DNA of 64,000 bases. Source: Pseudodesulfovibrio cashew. Lineage in GTDB: Bacteria; Desulfobacterota; Desulfovibrionia; Desulfovibrionales; Desulfovibrionaceae. The notes beneath the pieces were generated by a model, which saw only the letters and a program-made list of their open reading frames with translations, was not told the DNA's origin and searched no databases. Both the position numbers and the translations under genes were made by a program. Below are positions 43,058 through 56,093 of this stretch, piece by piece. The stretch lies in assembly GCF_009762795.1 (NCBI RefSeq), contig NZ_CP046400.1, positions 1,465,501 to 1,529,500 on the forward strand, in the 5' to 3' direction. Every line of letters starts with the position of its first letter. Positions within the stretch are counted from its first letter, which is position 1.

Positions 43058-43954
43058 GTGACCAGGCCCAAGAAAATCGCAGCCGTCTTCGTCGCAGGAC
43101 TCTTCGTGTACCTGTCCATGTATACATGGAACCTGCGCACGGGGCATCTTGATGCCCTGTCCAGCTATACGGGGCTGGACATATCGGGATTTCTCCTGCG
43201 GCCCGGCCTGTGGGTCAAGGAGAGCGTGACCGGGTTCTGGGAGCGATACGTCTACCTGGTGGACCTCAAACGCAAGAACGATGAACTCGTCGCTTCGGTG
43301 GCCGGGCTCAAACGTGAGAATCTGCTCCTGCGGGATAAGGCCGAAGCCTCGGAACGCCTGGAGCGGATGCTGGGATTCCGTCCTCCCGAAGGGTGGGACT
43401 TCAGCGGCGCTCGGATCATCGCCCATCGCATGGGGCCCGCAGGGGTGCTCGACACCATGACCGTGGATCAGGGCAGCCTGGACGGGGCGGAGCGGGATAT
43501 GCCCGCCGTCACCCTTGACGGCGTGGCCGGACGCGTTCTGGAGACGGGAGCCAAGACTTCCATTTTACTGCTGCTGACCGACCCCAACTCCCACATCGCG
43601 GTCCTGGGCGAGAGCAACCGGTCCCCGGGCATGCTCACCGGACAGGGTTACGGCCAGCCGCTCAAGCTGCGTTTCGTCAATCTCAACGCCAGCATCGACC
43701 CCGGCGAGATTCTGGTTTCCTCCGGGCTTTCCGGCATCTACCCCAAAGGGCTGCCCGTGGCACGGGTGACCAAGGTCCAGCGTTCGGATATCTCGCTGTT
43801 TCTTTCGGTCGAGGCCGAGCCGTTGGTGGATGTCTCCAAACAGGAGGAGGTCCTCCTGCTTGAGCGCAGAACCGATGACGGCGAACCCGAGCTGGTCAAC
43901 GAAAATGGCAACGGCGGCGGAGAGAGCGGGGAAGGAGATGCCGGTGCCGAGTAG
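43058..43954 (+). CDS. mreC: Rod shape-determining protein MreC
   Basis: A 298-residue protein with an N-terminal membrane helix (about 6-25), a coiled coil near 60-100 (LVDLKRKNDELVASVAGLKRENLLLRDKAEASER) and a periplasmic beta-rich domain with GVAGRVLETGAKTSILLLLTDPN. It links MreB to the wall-synthesis enzymes. Start is GTG 43058, with AGGAAC upstream. An acidic, Gly/Asn-rich tail follows residue 275. It overlaps mreD by 11-17 bases. Confidence 0.93.
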   Translation: MTRPKKIAAVFVAGLFVYLSMYTWNLRTGHLDALSSYTGLDISGFLLRPGLWVKESVTGFWERYVYLVDLKRKNDELVASVAGLKRENLLLRDKAEASERLERMLGFRPPEGWDFSGARIIAHRMGPAGVLDTMTVDQGSLDGAERDMPAVTLDGVAGRVLETGAKTSILLLLTDPNSHIAVLGESNRSPGMLTGQGYGQPLKLRFVNLNASIDPGEILVSSGLSGIYPKGLPVARVTKVQRSDISLFLSVEAEPLVDVSKQEEVLLLERRTDDGEPELVNENGNGGGESGEGDAGAE

Positions 43955-44423
43955 ATTCTCCGCCATCCTCTGGTGGGCCGTGTACACAGTGCTCGGAGTC
44001 TGGGCCCAGCGGTTCGTGCCCGGCGTGGATTTTCTCGCTCCGGGCATCGTGCTTTCCATGCAGCGTAACGGTCCCTCCGGCACCTTCTGGCTGGCTCTTT
44101 CCTGGGTTCTGCTCCAGGAGGGCATGGGCAACCTGCCCTTCGGCTACGGCGTGGCCTGGTACGGCATGCTCGTGATTTTCTACATCATGGGGCGGTGGCT
44201 CTTCGAGGCCCGCTCCTTCCTGTTCATGTGCCTGCTCGGTCTCGGCCTGGGGCTGCTCCATCCTGTCCTGGCCTACAGCCTGGCGCGGTTGGCCAACCTG
44301 GCCGTGGATCTACGTGTTGCGGCTCTGGAGGGTGCGGTTCAGGCCGCGATCTTCCCCATGGTATGGGTCCTGGCGGAAACCGCTTTCCCCCGGAGGGTGC
44401 GGCAGCATGTCGGATCTCTATAA
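43938..44423 (+). CDS. mreD: MreD-like membrane protein
   Basis: A 161-residue protein with four to five hydrophobic helices and no soluble domain, in the position of mreD. Sequence similarity is weak, as usual for MreD. The ATG at 43938 has AAGGAG directly against it; GTG 43944, six bases beyond that site, may be the real start, two codons shorter. It overlaps mreC upstream and mrdA downstream by 17 bases. Confidence 0.75.
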   Translation: MPVPSRFSAILWWAVYTVLGVWAQRFVPGVDFLAPGIVLSMQRNGPSGTFWLALSWVLLQEGMGNLPFGYGVAWYGMLVIFYIMGRWLFEARSFLFMCLLGLGLGLLHPVLAYSLARLANLAVDLRVAALEGAVQAAIFPMVWVLAETAFPRRVRQHVGSL

Positions 44424-46317
44424 CCAGGCCGCCCAGCAACCTCCTCGCACCGGACTTTTCCTGCTCCAGGCTCTGATCCTGGGCGTGTTCTGCCTCTTCT
44501 CGGTCCGGCTCTGGTATCTCCAGATCCATCAGGGCGAAGATTTCGCCCGCCGCGCCATTGAAAACCAGCTTCGCCAGGAGTCGGTGTTTTCTCCCAGAGG
44601 ACTCATTCGTGACCGTAACGGCGAGTTGCTGGCAGTAAACGAGCCCGCCTACGCCCTGGGACTCATCCGTGAGGACTGTCCGGACATCGACAAGACCCTG
44701 CACCAGGTGGCCGCCTGGACAGGCGCGGACTTCGAATCGCTCAAGGCCGTGTACGCGAAAAAGAGAAAGCGGGTGAAACCCTTCGAGCCTCTTACCCTGG
44801 TGCCGGACCTGTCTTTCGGCCAGGTCGCCCTCATCGATGCCAACAAGCTGCGCTGGCCCGGGCTGGAGGTCCAGGTCAGGCCTCGCCGCCGCTACCTTTA
44901 CGGTAAACTCCTGGCCCACGTGCTCGGGTACGTGGCCGAGGCCAACGAGGAAGAGCTGGGCAAGGAGCCCGAGCTGGCCCTGGGCGACAATGTGGGCAAG
45001 CAGGGTATCGAGTACATGCTCGAGGACCGCATGCGCGGGGTCAAAGGGCTGGTCCAGTACGAAGTGGACGTCAACGGCAGACGGCTGCAGGAGCGCGTTC
45101 TCAAACACCCCCGCGCCGGACACGAAATTTCCCTGTCCATCGATCTCGGCCTCCAGAAGGTGGCCATGGACTGGCTGGCTGAAGAGGCAGGCGGCGTGGC
45201 GGTCATCGACGCCGATACCGGCCAGCTCTGGGCGCTGGCCACTTCCCCGTCCTACGACTCCAACGATTTTACGGTCGGGCTTTCGTCCAAGCAGTGGGCC
45301 GCGCTGCGCGACGATCCGCTCCACCCCATGCAGAACCGCGTCATTCAGTCCGTGTACCCGCCAGGATCGGTCTTCAAGCATGTGGTCGCCGGGGCAGGAC
45401 TCCACTACGGGGCCATCGACCCTTATGAAACCGTGGTCTGCAACGGCGCGGTACGGCTCGGCAAGCATATCTTCCGCTGTTGGCGCAAGGGCGGCCACGG
45501 CAAGGTCGACATGGAAAAGGCCCTGGTCCAGTCCTGTGACGTCTATTTCTACAAGCTCGGCAAGAAACTCTCCGTGGACCGCATGTCCGAGTTCGCCCAG
45601 GCCTGCGGTTTCGGCGAGAAAACCGGTATCCTGCTGCCGCATGAGAAGGGGGGGAACATCCCCACCCGCGAGTGGAAGCGGAAGCGGTTCGGCGAGGCCT
45701 GGCAGGGGGGCGACAACCTGAATATGGCCATCGGCCAGGGCTACACCCTGGTCACCCCGCTTCAGGTGGCCCGCTTCTTCGCCGGCGTCCTTAACGGCGG
45801 CAAGCTGCTCAAGCCGCTGCTGCTCAAGGACGAGAAGACCGAGGTGCAGGGAAAGATCCCGCTGACTGGCAGCCAGCTTGCACGGCTCAGGAATGCCCTG
45901 ATCGAGACAGTGAACGACGACCACGGCACCTGCCGCCGCATCCGCACCAAGGGCGTGGCCGTTGGCGGCAAGACCGGCACGGCCCAGGTGGTGCGGCTGA
46001 CCGATGAACTCAAGGCCCTCAAGGACGACGAGATTCCCTACCGCTTCAGGGATCACGGATGGATGGCTGCCATCGCGGAAAAGGACGGCAGACGTTTCGC
46101 CATCGCCGTTCTCGTGGAGCACGGCTTGCACGGCGGGTCCGGCGCGGGTCCGGTAGTCAAGGCGGTCATCGACTACCTGTTCCAGAACGAGGTCCACAAG
46201 AACCCCGAGGCCCGCAAGGCAAAGGCGCGCGCCGCCAAGCTGATAAAGCTTCCCGCCAAACCCAAGCCGAAATCAAAGCCCAAATCCAAATCCGCGGGAG
46301 GCGCGCATGCCAATTGA
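44407..46317 (+). CDS. mrdA: Penicillin-binding protein 2 (elongasome transpeptidase)
   Basis: A 636-residue class B penicillin-binding protein. One N-terminal helix (about 20-40) is followed by the pedestal domain (SPRGLIRDRNGELLAVNEPAY) and the transpeptidase domain: Ser321 in SVFK, the SxD motif at Ser376 (SCD) and KTGT at Lys522. It cross-links peptidoglycan during side-wall growth. ATG 44407 follows GGAGGGTGCGGCAGC. The C-terminus is a Lys/Pro-rich tail. It overlaps rodA by 11 bases. Confidence 0.95.
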   Translation: MSDLYNQAAQQPPRTGLFLLQALILGVFCLFSVRLWYLQIHQGEDFARRAIENQLRQESVFSPRGLIRDRNGELLAVNEPAYALGLIREDCPDIDKTLHQVAAWTGADFESLKAVYAKKRKRVKPFEPLTLVPDLSFGQVALIDANKLRWPGLEVQVRPRRRYLYGKLLAHVLGYVAEANEEELGKEPELALGDNVGKQGIEYMLEDRMRGVKGLVQYEVDVNGRRLQERVLKHPRAGHEISLSIDLGLQKVAMDWLAEEAGGVAVIDADTGQLWALATSPSYDSNDFTVGLSSKQWAALRDDPLHPMQNRVIQSVYPPGSVFKHVVAGAGLHYGAIDPYETVVCNGAVRLGKHIFRCWRKGGHGKVDMEKALVQSCDVYFYKLGKKLSVDRMSEFAQACGFGEKTGILLPHEKGGNIPTREWKRKRFGEAWQGGDNLNMAIGQGYTLVTPLQVARFFAGVLNGGKLLKPLLLKDEKTEVQGKIPLTGSQLARLRNALIETVNDDHGTCRRIRTKGVAVGGKTGTAQVVRLTDELKALKDDEIPYRFRDHGWMAAIAEKDGRRFAIAVLVEHGLHGGSGAGPVVKAVIDYLFQNEVHKNPEARKAKARAAKLIKLPAKPKPKSKPKSKSAGGAHAN

Positions 46318-47419
46318 CCGGCGGTTGCTTTTCTACATCAACTGGCCCCTGCTCGGAGCGGCGATCATCCTCTTTCTGCTCGGGGTGCTCAATCTTTACT
46401 CCGCCTCCGGCTATCGGCTTGAGGAGGGCATGAGCGTGGCCCCCTTCTTTCAGAAACAGCTTATCTGGGGGCTGATGGGCATGGCGGGGATGCTCGTTTT
46501 CATGTTCTTCGACTACCGGCATCTGAAAACACTGGCCTGGCCTCTGTTCTGGGTTACGGTCCTGCTGCTCGTGGCTGTGTTTTTCATGGGCAAGACCATC
46601 TACGGCGCGCGTCGCTGGCTCGATCTCGGCTTCATGAACTTCCAGCCATCCGAGCTGGCCAAGATCGCGGTGCTCATCGTGGGCGCGCGCATCCTGTCGC
46701 GTGAGCGCGAACCCCTGGACTTCCTGCGGCTGGGCTATGTGCTGGGGGTAGGCATGATCCTGGCGGGGCTGATCATCAAGCAGCCCGACCTGGGCAGCGG
46801 TCTGTCCGTGATCATGATCCTGGGCGGCATGATTCTCTTCCGGGGAGTGACGCCGCGCGTGTTCAAGACCGCCCTGGTGGCCATTCCGGCCCTGCTGCCC
46901 CTGTCCTGGTTCTTCCTGCACGACTACCAGAAGCAACGCATTATGACCTTTCTGGACCCCACAACGGACCCGCTGGGCGCGGGCTACCACATTATCCAGT
47001 CTGAAATCGCCATCGGCTCGGGCGGATTCTGGGGCAAGGGCTTCATGGAAGGGACGCAGTCGCAGTTGCGGTTCCTCCCCGAGCGGCATACCGACTTCGC
47101 CGTGGCCGTCTTCGGCGAGGAGTGGGGCTTTGTCGGGACTATGTTACTTTTGTCACTATTCTGCTTCTTTCTCTACCAGATGGTCATCATCGCGCGGGAC
47201 GCCAGAGGGCTCTTCGGCTCCTATCTGGCGGCGGGTGTGTTCTTCTATTTCTTCTGGCAAATCCTCATAAACACGGGTATGGTGCTCGGGCTTATGCCGG
47301 TGGTAGGCATCCCCCTGCCGTTCATCAGTTACGGGGGAAGCGCCACCCTGGTGAATTTCTCTCTTATCGGGCTTGTCCTGAACGTTTCCATGCGCCGATT
47401 CCTGTTCAAGCAGGGATAG
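46307..47419 (+). CDS. rodA: RodA peptidoglycan glycosyltransferase (SEDS family)
   Basis: A 370-residue polytopic protein with about ten helices. SEDS markers are KIYGARRWLDLGFMNFQPSE (with changes), IKQPDLGSGL and the C-terminal GIPLPFISYGGSATLVNF. It polymerises glycan strands with PBP2. ATG 46307 lies in the end of mrdA and is preceded by GGGAGGCGC. The bactofilin gene follows after 85 bases. Confidence 0.96.
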   Translation: MPIDRRLLFYINWPLLGAAIILFLLGVLNLYSASGYRLEEGMSVAPFFQKQLIWGLMGMAGMLVFMFFDYRHLKTLAWPLFWVTVLLLVAVFFMGKTIYGARRWLDLGFMNFQPSELAKIAVLIVGARILSREREPLDFLRLGYVLGVGMILAGLIIKQPDLGSGLSVIMILGGMILFRGVTPRVFKTALVAIPALLPLSWFFLHDYQKQRIMTFLDPTTDPLGAGYHIIQSEIAIGSGGFWGKGFMEGTQSQLRFLPERHTDFAVAVFGEEWGFVGTMLLLSLFCFFLYQMVIIARDARGLFGSYLAAGVFFYFFWQILINTGMVLGLMPVVGIPLPFISYGGSATLVNFSLIGLVLNVSMRRFLFKQG

Positions 47420-47504
47420 CCGTTTCCTGATCGTACGGAGAACGGAGCGCAAGGGACATTGTTCACAAGCTCTGTTCAGCTAACGGATTTCAGGAGCGCA
47501 TCGC

Positions 47505-47873
47505 ATGGCCAGAGACGAAATCAACGCCTTTTTGGGTGCCGGGACCAACTATCAGGGAAAACTGCACTTTCAGGGAGCTGTTCGGATTGACGGCAACTTC
47601 CAGGGCGAGGTTGCCTCAGACGGCACACTCGTGGTTGGTCAGGAAGCCGTGGTCGAAGGTCAGGTGGTCGTCGGCCAGCTCGTCCTTTCCGGCAAGATCA
47701 AGGGAGAGGTGGACGCCAAGAGCAAGGTCGTACTGCACAAGACCGCCAATCTTCAGGGCAACATCAGGACGCCCGTCCTGGTGGTTGAAGAGGGCGCGGT
47801 GCTTGAAGGGCAGCTGACCATGGGCAGTTTGGACACGCCGCTCAACGGGGCTTCGGAGACGGATTCCAACTGA
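47505..47873 (+). CDS. Bactofilin (polymer-forming cytoskeletal protein)
   Basis: A 122-residue protein built from the beta-helix repeat of bactofilins: FQGAVRIDGNFQGEVASDGTLVVGQEA, VVVGQLVLSGKIKGEVDAKSKVVL and NIRTPVLVVEEGAVLEGQLTMG, given in pieces. A short N-terminal FLGAGTNYQGKL is typical. It forms filaments that scaffold wall enzymes. TCAGGAGCGCATCGC precedes ATG 47505. Its place after rodA supports a shape function. Confidence 0.93.
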   Translation: MARDEINAFLGAGTNYQGKLHFQGAVRIDGNFQGEVASDGTLVVGQEAVVEGQVVVGQLVLSGKIKGEVDAKSKVVLHKTANLQGNIRTPVLVVEEGAVLEGQLTMGSLDTPLNGASETDSN

Positions 47874-47926
47874 TATCGGACAGGGAAAAGGCACTGTTTT
47901 TCGATCGGGTCAAATCTAAAAAGCCT

Positions 47927-47955
47927 TTGACAGAACCCTCGAAATTGCGTAATCG
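47927..47955 (+). promoter_or_regulatory. Candidate sigma-70 promoter of the atp operon
   Basis: A perfect TTGACA (47927-47932) is followed 17 bases later by TAATCG (47950-47955), a poor -10. It lies about 50 bases before atpF'. Read-through from the elongasome genes is also possible, since no terminator separates them. Confidence 0.35.
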
Positions 47956-48002
47956 GCAGTGACTTTGCGCCAAAATTCACAACCTATCTGGGGGCACACG
48001 GT

Positions 48003-48425
48003 ATGGTAATACCTGACAAAACAATTTTTATTCAAGCAGCGAACTTCATCGTCACGGTGTTCGTGCTGAACGTGCTGCTGATCAAGCCCATCCGCGAGAT
48101 CATCAAGAAACGCAAGGGTTTGATGGCTGATCAGATGGAAAAGATCGAAGGCTTCAACAAGAACGCTACCGAGAAAATGGCCGACTATGAGGCCCAACTC
48201 GCCAGCGCTCGTGCCGAGGCCAACGAGGTCCGTTCCTCCGCCAAGGAAGAAGCGACTGCCGAAGAGCAGAAGCTGATGGCTGAAGCCGGCAAGGAAGCTT
48301 CCGGTACCATCCAGGCCGCTCGCGCCGAGATCGAAAAAGAGGTCCAGGCAGCCATGGGTCAGTTGACCAAGGATATCGACAAATTCGCCGAAGCCGCCAC
48401 GGGCAAGATCCTGGGCCAGGCTTAG
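48003..48425 (+). CDS. ATP synthase F0 subunit b' (peripheral stalk)
   Basis: A 140-residue protein with one N-terminal helix (about 10-28), then a long charged helix (MADQMEKIEGFNKNATEKMADY...). This is the b' form that pairs with b in the peripheral stalk. ATG 48003. It is the first gene of the F1 operon; subunits a and c, encoded with b in many bacteria, are not in the window and probably lie elsewhere. Confidence 0.93.
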   Translation: MVIPDKTIFIQAANFIVTVFVLNVLLIKPIREIIKKRKGLMADQMEKIEGFNKNATEKMADYEAQLASARAEANEVRSSAKEEATAEEQKLMAEAGKEASGTIQAARAEIEKEVQAAMGQLTKDIDKFAEAATGKILGQA

Positions 48426-48448
48426 ACGAGGGTAAGGAGGGTTTCGTT

Positions 48449-49035
48449 TTGAAACGGACAGTGTTTTTTGCGGTCCTGCTGACCGCCCTGGCGATTTCGG
48501 CTGTAGCTTACGCCAACGCCGCCGCCGAAGGGGGCCATGCCACCCATGCGCTCTTCACGGCCGAGAACGTGAAGAACTATGGCCTGCGCATCGTCAACTT
48601 CATCCTTTTTGCGGCCCTGCTGTACAAGCTGGGCGGCGCCAAGATCAAGGAGTTCTTCGTTGGTCGCCGTGACGGCATCAAGCAGGAGCTCGATGATCTG
48701 CAGGCCCGTCAGGCCGATGCCGAGAAGAAGCTCAAGGAAGTTGAGTCCGGCATCGCCAATATGGCCCAGGAGAAGCAGGAGATCCTCGCTCAGGCCAAGG
48801 CGCAGGGCGAGGCCATCAAGGACGCCATCATCGCCAAGGCTCACAAGGACGCCGAGGCTATGAAGGATCAGGCCAAGCGCACGGCCTCCAACGAGGCTCA
48901 GGCCGCCATCAATACCATTCGCGCCGAAATGGCCGATATGGTCGTTGCCGCCGCCGAGAAGATCGTTGCCGAGAAGCTGAGCGCAGAAGATCACGACAAG
49001 CTCGTGGATGACTATTTAACCAAGGTGGTGCTCAA

Positions 49036-49039
<4 letters not shown>
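48449..49039 (+). CDS. atpF: ATP synthase F0 subunit b
   Basis: A 196-residue stalk subunit. The N-terminus (MKRTVFFAVLLTALAISAVAYA) looks like a cleavable signal or extra helix, then a second helix lies near 47-68 (IVNFILFAALLYKLGG) and a long coiled coil follows. The pattern is typical of b subunits in Desulfovibrionales. Start is TTG 48449, eight bases after AAGGAGG. It overlaps atpH by four bases. Confidence 0.93.
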
Positions 49040-51100
<2,061 letters not shown>

Positions 51101-51115
51101 CCAAGGGGAAACTGA

Positions 51116-51991
51116 ATGGCTTCGTTAAGAGACGTCCAAAATCAGATTGTTGGCGTCAAGAAAACCAAGCAGATCACCAAGGCCATGAACATGGTGGCCT
51201 CGGCAAAACTGCGCAACGCACAGGAGCGTATTGAACGCTTCCGTCCGTATGCGGACAAGTTTTACGAGATGCTTGGGGACTTGGCAGCCGGCGCTGACGA
51301 ATCGGTACATCCGCTGCTGGAAGTCCGGGACGAAGTGAAAACCGTGGGCATCATGGTTACCACTTCCGATCGCGGCCTCTGTGGCGCATTCAATGTAAAT
51401 ATCATCAATACGGCCAAGAGACTGGCCGAGGCCAAGGCAGCCGAAGGCAAGGCCGTCAAGCTGTACTGCATTGGCAAGAAGGCACGCGACGCCTTCAAGA
51501 AGATGGACTTCGAAATGGTACGCGCCGAAGGCGACGCCATGAGCAAGTTCGACTTCTCCCTGGCTGCCAGCGTGGGCAACGAGCTCATCGCCGGTTATGT
51601 CGCGGGCGAACTGGATGAAGTACACGTCGTGTTCGGCGAGTTCCAGAGCATGGCCAAACAGCCTCCCGTCGACCTCACTGTTCTGCCCATGGCGCAACAG
51701 GAGGAAGGCGAAGCCGAAGAAGGCGGGGCTGGCGACTACTTGTACGAACCGTCCGTCGAGGGCCTGCTGGCCGAGCTGCTGCCTCGGTTCATCAAGGTTC
51801 AGGTTTATCGCGGTCTGCTGGACACCGCCTGCTCCGAGCATGCGGCCCGTATGGCTGCCATGGATAACGCCACCAAGGCGTGCGACGAACTGACGGATAC
51901 GCTTACCTTGCTCTACAACAAGACGAGGCAGGCCGCCATTACTGGCGATCTTATGGACATTGTCGGCGGCGTTGAAGCGCTGAAAGGATAA
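51116..51991 (+). CDS. atpG: ATP synthase F1 subunit gamma
   Basis: A 291-residue rotor subunit. N-terminus MASLRDVQNQIVGVKKTKQI and C-terminal DNATKACDELTDTLTLLYNK are standard coiled-coil segments. AAGGGGAAACTGA precedes ATG 51116. A short acidic insert (EEGEAEEGGAGD) lies near residue 205. Confidence 0.97.
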   Translation: MASLRDVQNQIVGVKKTKQITKAMNMVASAKLRNAQERIERFRPYADKFYEMLGDLAAGADESVHPLLEVRDEVKTVGIMVTTSDRGLCGAFNVNIINTAKRLAEAKAAEGKAVKLYCIGKKARDAFKKMDFEMVRAEGDAMSKFDFSLAASVGNELIAGYVAGELDEVHVVFGEFQSMAKQPPVDLTVLPMAQQEEGEAEEGGAGDYLYEPSVEGLLAELLPRFIKVQVYRGLLDTACSEHAARMAAMDNATKACDELTDTLTLLYNKTRQAAITGDLMDIVGGVEALKG

Positions 51992-52004
51992 AAGGGGGCT
52001 ATGA

Positions 52005-53405
<1,401 letters not shown>

Positions 53406-53417
53406 GCGAGGTAACCA

Positions 53418-53840
53418 ATGGCCAATACGTTGAAACTTGAGATCGTCACTCCCGACCGCAAGGTTTTGTCGGAAGAGGTGGAGTACGTGGGAGCACCCGG
53501 CATCATGGGTGAATTCGGTGTCCTGCCGAACCACGTTCCCTTCCTGTCCGCCTTGGGAATCGGCAATCTCCATTACAAACAAGACGGCAAGGCGTACTAT
53601 GTCTTCGTCGCCGGTGGATTCGCCGAAGTAAGCCACAACCAGGTCACCATTCTGGCCGAGGTTGCTGAAAAGGCCACCGAGATCGACGTCGAACGCGCCC
53701 AGAAAGCCAAGGCTCGCGCTGAAGAGCGTTCCGCCAAGGCCAAGGAAAAGATGGATGCCGCCCGCAATCAGGCTGCACTGAAGCGCGCTATAACGCGCAT
53801 CAGCGCCAAGTCCTGCGGCAAAAACGCCGGCACCTGCTAA
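53418..53840 (+). CDS. atpC: ATP synthase F1 subunit epsilon
   Basis: A 140-residue subunit. The beta-sandwich has [21 protein letters not shown] and [16 protein letters not shown]; the C-terminal helices are Ala/Lys-rich. CGAGGTAACC precedes ATG 53418. It ends the operon, with a terminator 20 bases later. It couples rotor and regulates ATP hydrolysis. Confidence 0.95.
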   Translation: MANTLKLEIVTPDRKVLSEEVEYVGAPGIMGEFGVLPNHVPFLSALGIGNLHYKQDGKAYYVFVAGGFAEVSHNQVTILAEVAEKATEIDVERAQKAKARAEERSAKAKEKMDAARNQAALKRAITRISAKSCGKNAGTC

Positions 53841-53860
53841 TCCGCCCCCCATAACGATAC

Positions 53861-53892
53861 AAGGGCTGCTCCGTCAGGAGCAGCCCTTTTTT
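53861..53892 (+). terminator. Terminator of the atp operon
   Basis: A perfect 12-bp stem (53861-53872 with 53877-53888), loop GTCA, then TTTTTT. Confidence 0.92.
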
Positions 53893-54145
53893 ATGCGCGA
53901 ATATGGACTAGCCTTATCAGGCTAGGCAACGCCTCAAGACAAACGCGATTTACCCTAACGAGCCACAGTTACAACTCTTTTGAGGTAGAATTCAGCGCCC
54001 ACACTTTTTTTAGAATACACTATTGTAAGGAAACAGGACGGATGTATCAGTTCTTTGGCTCTGACCGGACTCTGTGACCAAAGAAAGAGATCATTCTCCA
54101 AATCACATCACAACCACGTATGGTGCGTGTTTCGGGATAGTAAGA
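53893..54145. other. Intergenic stretch with no recognised gene
   Basis: It lies between two convergent terminators. It holds one small dyad CTAGCCT/AGGCTAG (53908-53925) and an AT-rich middle. No ORF with a ribosome site and no RNA gene is seen. Confidence 0.4.
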
Positions 54146-54176
54146 AAAGACCCGCCGCAGGGTGCGACGGGTCTTT
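54146..54176 (-). terminator. Terminator of the aminotransferase gene
   Basis: A 9-bp stem AAAGACCCG/CGGGTCTTT (54146-54154 with 54168-54176). On the minus strand it is followed by TCTTA. It lies 24 bases beyond the stop codon. Confidence 0.7.
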
Positions 54177-54200
54177 GCAAAAGCGAATTCTGTAATGGGA

Positions 54201-55373
54201 TTACTTGCCGGTGAGGACCTTGCCGACTTTGGTCAGCGCCTTCACCAGGGTGTCATCGTCCACCGCGTAGGAGAAGCGGATACACTTGTCGTCGCCGAAG
54301 GCGGAGCCTGGGACCAGGGCCACGCCGACCTCTTCGAGAATCTTGGTGCACATGGTCGCCGAATCCGGGGCGTCGTCGGTGTAGAATTGGTTCAGCACCG
54401 GGAAGAGATAGAAGGCCCCGCCGGGCAGCGGACAGGGCGCGCCCCAGCCGGAGATGATCTCGTAGGCGATGTCGCGGCGGCGTTGAAAAGAGACCTTCAT
54501 TTCGTCGACGATATGCCAGGAGCCGGTCAGCCCTATCAAAGCTGCTTTCTGGGTGATGGAGTTAATGTTCGATGTGGACTGGCCCTGGATCTTGGACATG
54601 GCCTTGATGAGGTCCTCGTGGGCCAGGGCATAACCCACGCGCCAGCCCGTCATGCAGAATGACTTGGAGAGGGCACCGACGATGGCGATGGTCTCAGGGT
54701 AGGCTTCCCAGGTCTTGGACAGGGAAACCGGCGTAGCGGGAGGGTAGACCAGCCGGTCGTAGACCTCGTCGGAGATGATGAAAATACCGTGTTTCCGAGC
54801 CCAGGCCGCGATCTCTTCCAGCTGGGCCTGAGTATAGCAACAGCCGGTAGGATTAGACGGCGAGTTGAGGATCAGCACGCGGGTTTTATCGGTGCGCGCA
54901 GCATCGAGGGCATCGATTGTGACCAGATAATCCTGTTCTGCCGTGCTTGGAACAAAGACCGAGACGCCGTCCGCCAATTGGACCATGGCCGGGTAGGAAA
55001 CCCAGTAAGGGGCGGGGATGAGCACTTCGTCACCGGGGTTCACCAGGGCCATGAGCAGGTTGTAGAGCACCTGTTTGCCGCCATTACAGATGATCGTGTT
55101 GTTTCCTATGGCATCAGCGCTGTAAAATTGCTTGTAGTAGTGAGCGACTGCGTCGCGAAGTTCGGGGATACCCGGAACCGGCGTGTAGCGAGTGAACCCT
55201 TCGTCCAGGGCTGCTTTGGCCGCGTCGCAAACATGTTTCGGGGTGCCGAAGTCGGGCTGGCCGACGGCAAGTGAAATGATCTCCCTTCCCTGAGCTCGCA
55301 GTTCCTGTGCCTTGGCGTTGACTGCGAGGGTGGCTGACGGCTTGATGCGCGCCAGTCGTTCGGAAATTCGCAT
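54201..55373 (-). CDS. Aspartate aminotransferase, class I/II PLP enzyme
   Basis: A 390-residue enzyme starting MRISERLARIKPSATLAVNAKA, a classical group Ib aspartate aminotransferase N-terminus. The PLP Lys is in GALSKSFCMTGWRVGYA, and the substrate Arg lies in the C-terminal IRFSYAV. Other markers are GQPDFGTPKHV and NSPSNPTGCCY. Reaction: aspartate plus 2-oxoglutarate to oxaloacetate and glutamate; some relatives also use prephenate. ATG 55373 is chosen over 55421 because of GAGAG upstream. It is a single gene. Confidence 0.93.
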   Translation of the reverse strand: MRISERLARIKPSATLAVNAKAQELRAQGREIISLAVGQPDFGTPKHVCDAAKAALDEGFTRYTPVPGIPELRDAVAHYYKQFYSADAIGNNTIICNGGKQVLYNLLMALVNPGDEVLIPAPYWVSYPAMVQLADGVSVFVPSTAEQDYLVTIDALDAARTDKTRVLILNSPSNPTGCCYTQAQLEEIAAWARKHGIFIISDEVYDRLVYPPATPVSLSKTWEAYPETIAIVGALSKSFCMTGWRVGYALAHEDLIKAMSKIQGQSTSNINSITQKAALIGLTGSWHIVDEMKVSFQRRRDIAYEIISGWGAPCPLPGGAFYLFPVLNQFYTDDAPDSATMCTKILEEVGVALVPGSAFGDDKCIRFSYAVDDDTLVKALTKVGKVLTGK

Positions 55374-55568
55374 AGGATGCTCTCTTGCTGAGTATTTGTT
55401 ATGGATAAGGACCGCTTTCAAAGGCCAATAGACGAATTTATTTCCGAGGTAAATCGGCTTTTGCCCCTATGGGGAAAAATTTTTTACATAATGTTGACCT
55501 GACTACGGCTTCATGGGTCAGACATGGCGTGACAAAGAGGAATGCCAATCAACTATAAGGAGTTGAAC

Positions 55569-56093
55569 ATGTCTGAATCATTGGGAAAAACGATTGCCGT
55601 CTCCATGGATATGCACATACCTGGATATGAGGTTGATATTTGGCCGTTGCTGTGCCCTGTCCGTGAATACGACTGGATTGAAACGTGGGATTGTCGGCTG
55701 ATACAGAGTCGTTCCGGTGTAAACGAACTCGGTTGTGTGTTTGTAACCGATTTCCCCACCGAATGCGGGGCTGAGGTATGGATTACCACACGGTATGAAC
55801 CGTATTCGCGGCTGGAATTTGTCCGTACCAATTCGGCGCGCATCATTCGACTGGAAATTGCGCTATTTCGAGAGGAAAACGGAACCAGGTTGACCTGGGT
55901 TCAACACGTCACATCCCTGAATGCGGTCGGGGATGAATACATAGCCCAAAAGCCGCAGGCGTTTGCAAGGCAAATGAGTGCGGTCGAAAAGATGCTCGGC
56001 CATTACCTGAGAACCGGAAAAAAGCTCAAAGGCGAGGAGGCCGGCCTCGTCACGGAGAACAAAGACCATGTACACAGTGGGAAGGCTGGCTAG
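55569..56093 (+). CDS. SRPBCC-family (AHSA1/polyketide cyclase-like) protein
   Basis: A 174-residue protein with the START/SRPBCC pattern: a helix after the initial strand, then strands such as EVWITTRYEPYSRLEFVRTN, RIIRLEIALFREENGTRLTWV and a long C-terminal helix. Members bind hydrophobic ligands. AAGGAG sits six bases before ATG 55569, which excludes the longer frame from 55542. Its last 26 bases overlap the MerR gene, so the pair is coupled; ligand unknown. Confidence 0.75.
   Translation: MSESLGKTIAVSMDMHIPGYEVDIWPLLCPVREYDWIETWDCRLIQSRSGVNELGCVFVTDFPTECGAEVWITTRYEPYSRLEFVRTNSARIIRLEIALFREENGTRLTWVQHVTSLNAVGDEYIAQKPQAFARQMSAVEKMLGHYLRTGKKLKGEEAGLVTENKDHVHSGKAG

Noticed and set aside
44224-46197. 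657-residue minus-strand open frame
   Set aside because: It is antisense to mreD and mrdA, which carry recognisable motifs.
53893-54145. Possible small RNA between the atp terminator and the aminotransferase terminator
   Set aside because: Only one weak dyad is present and no promoter or independent terminator supports a transcript.
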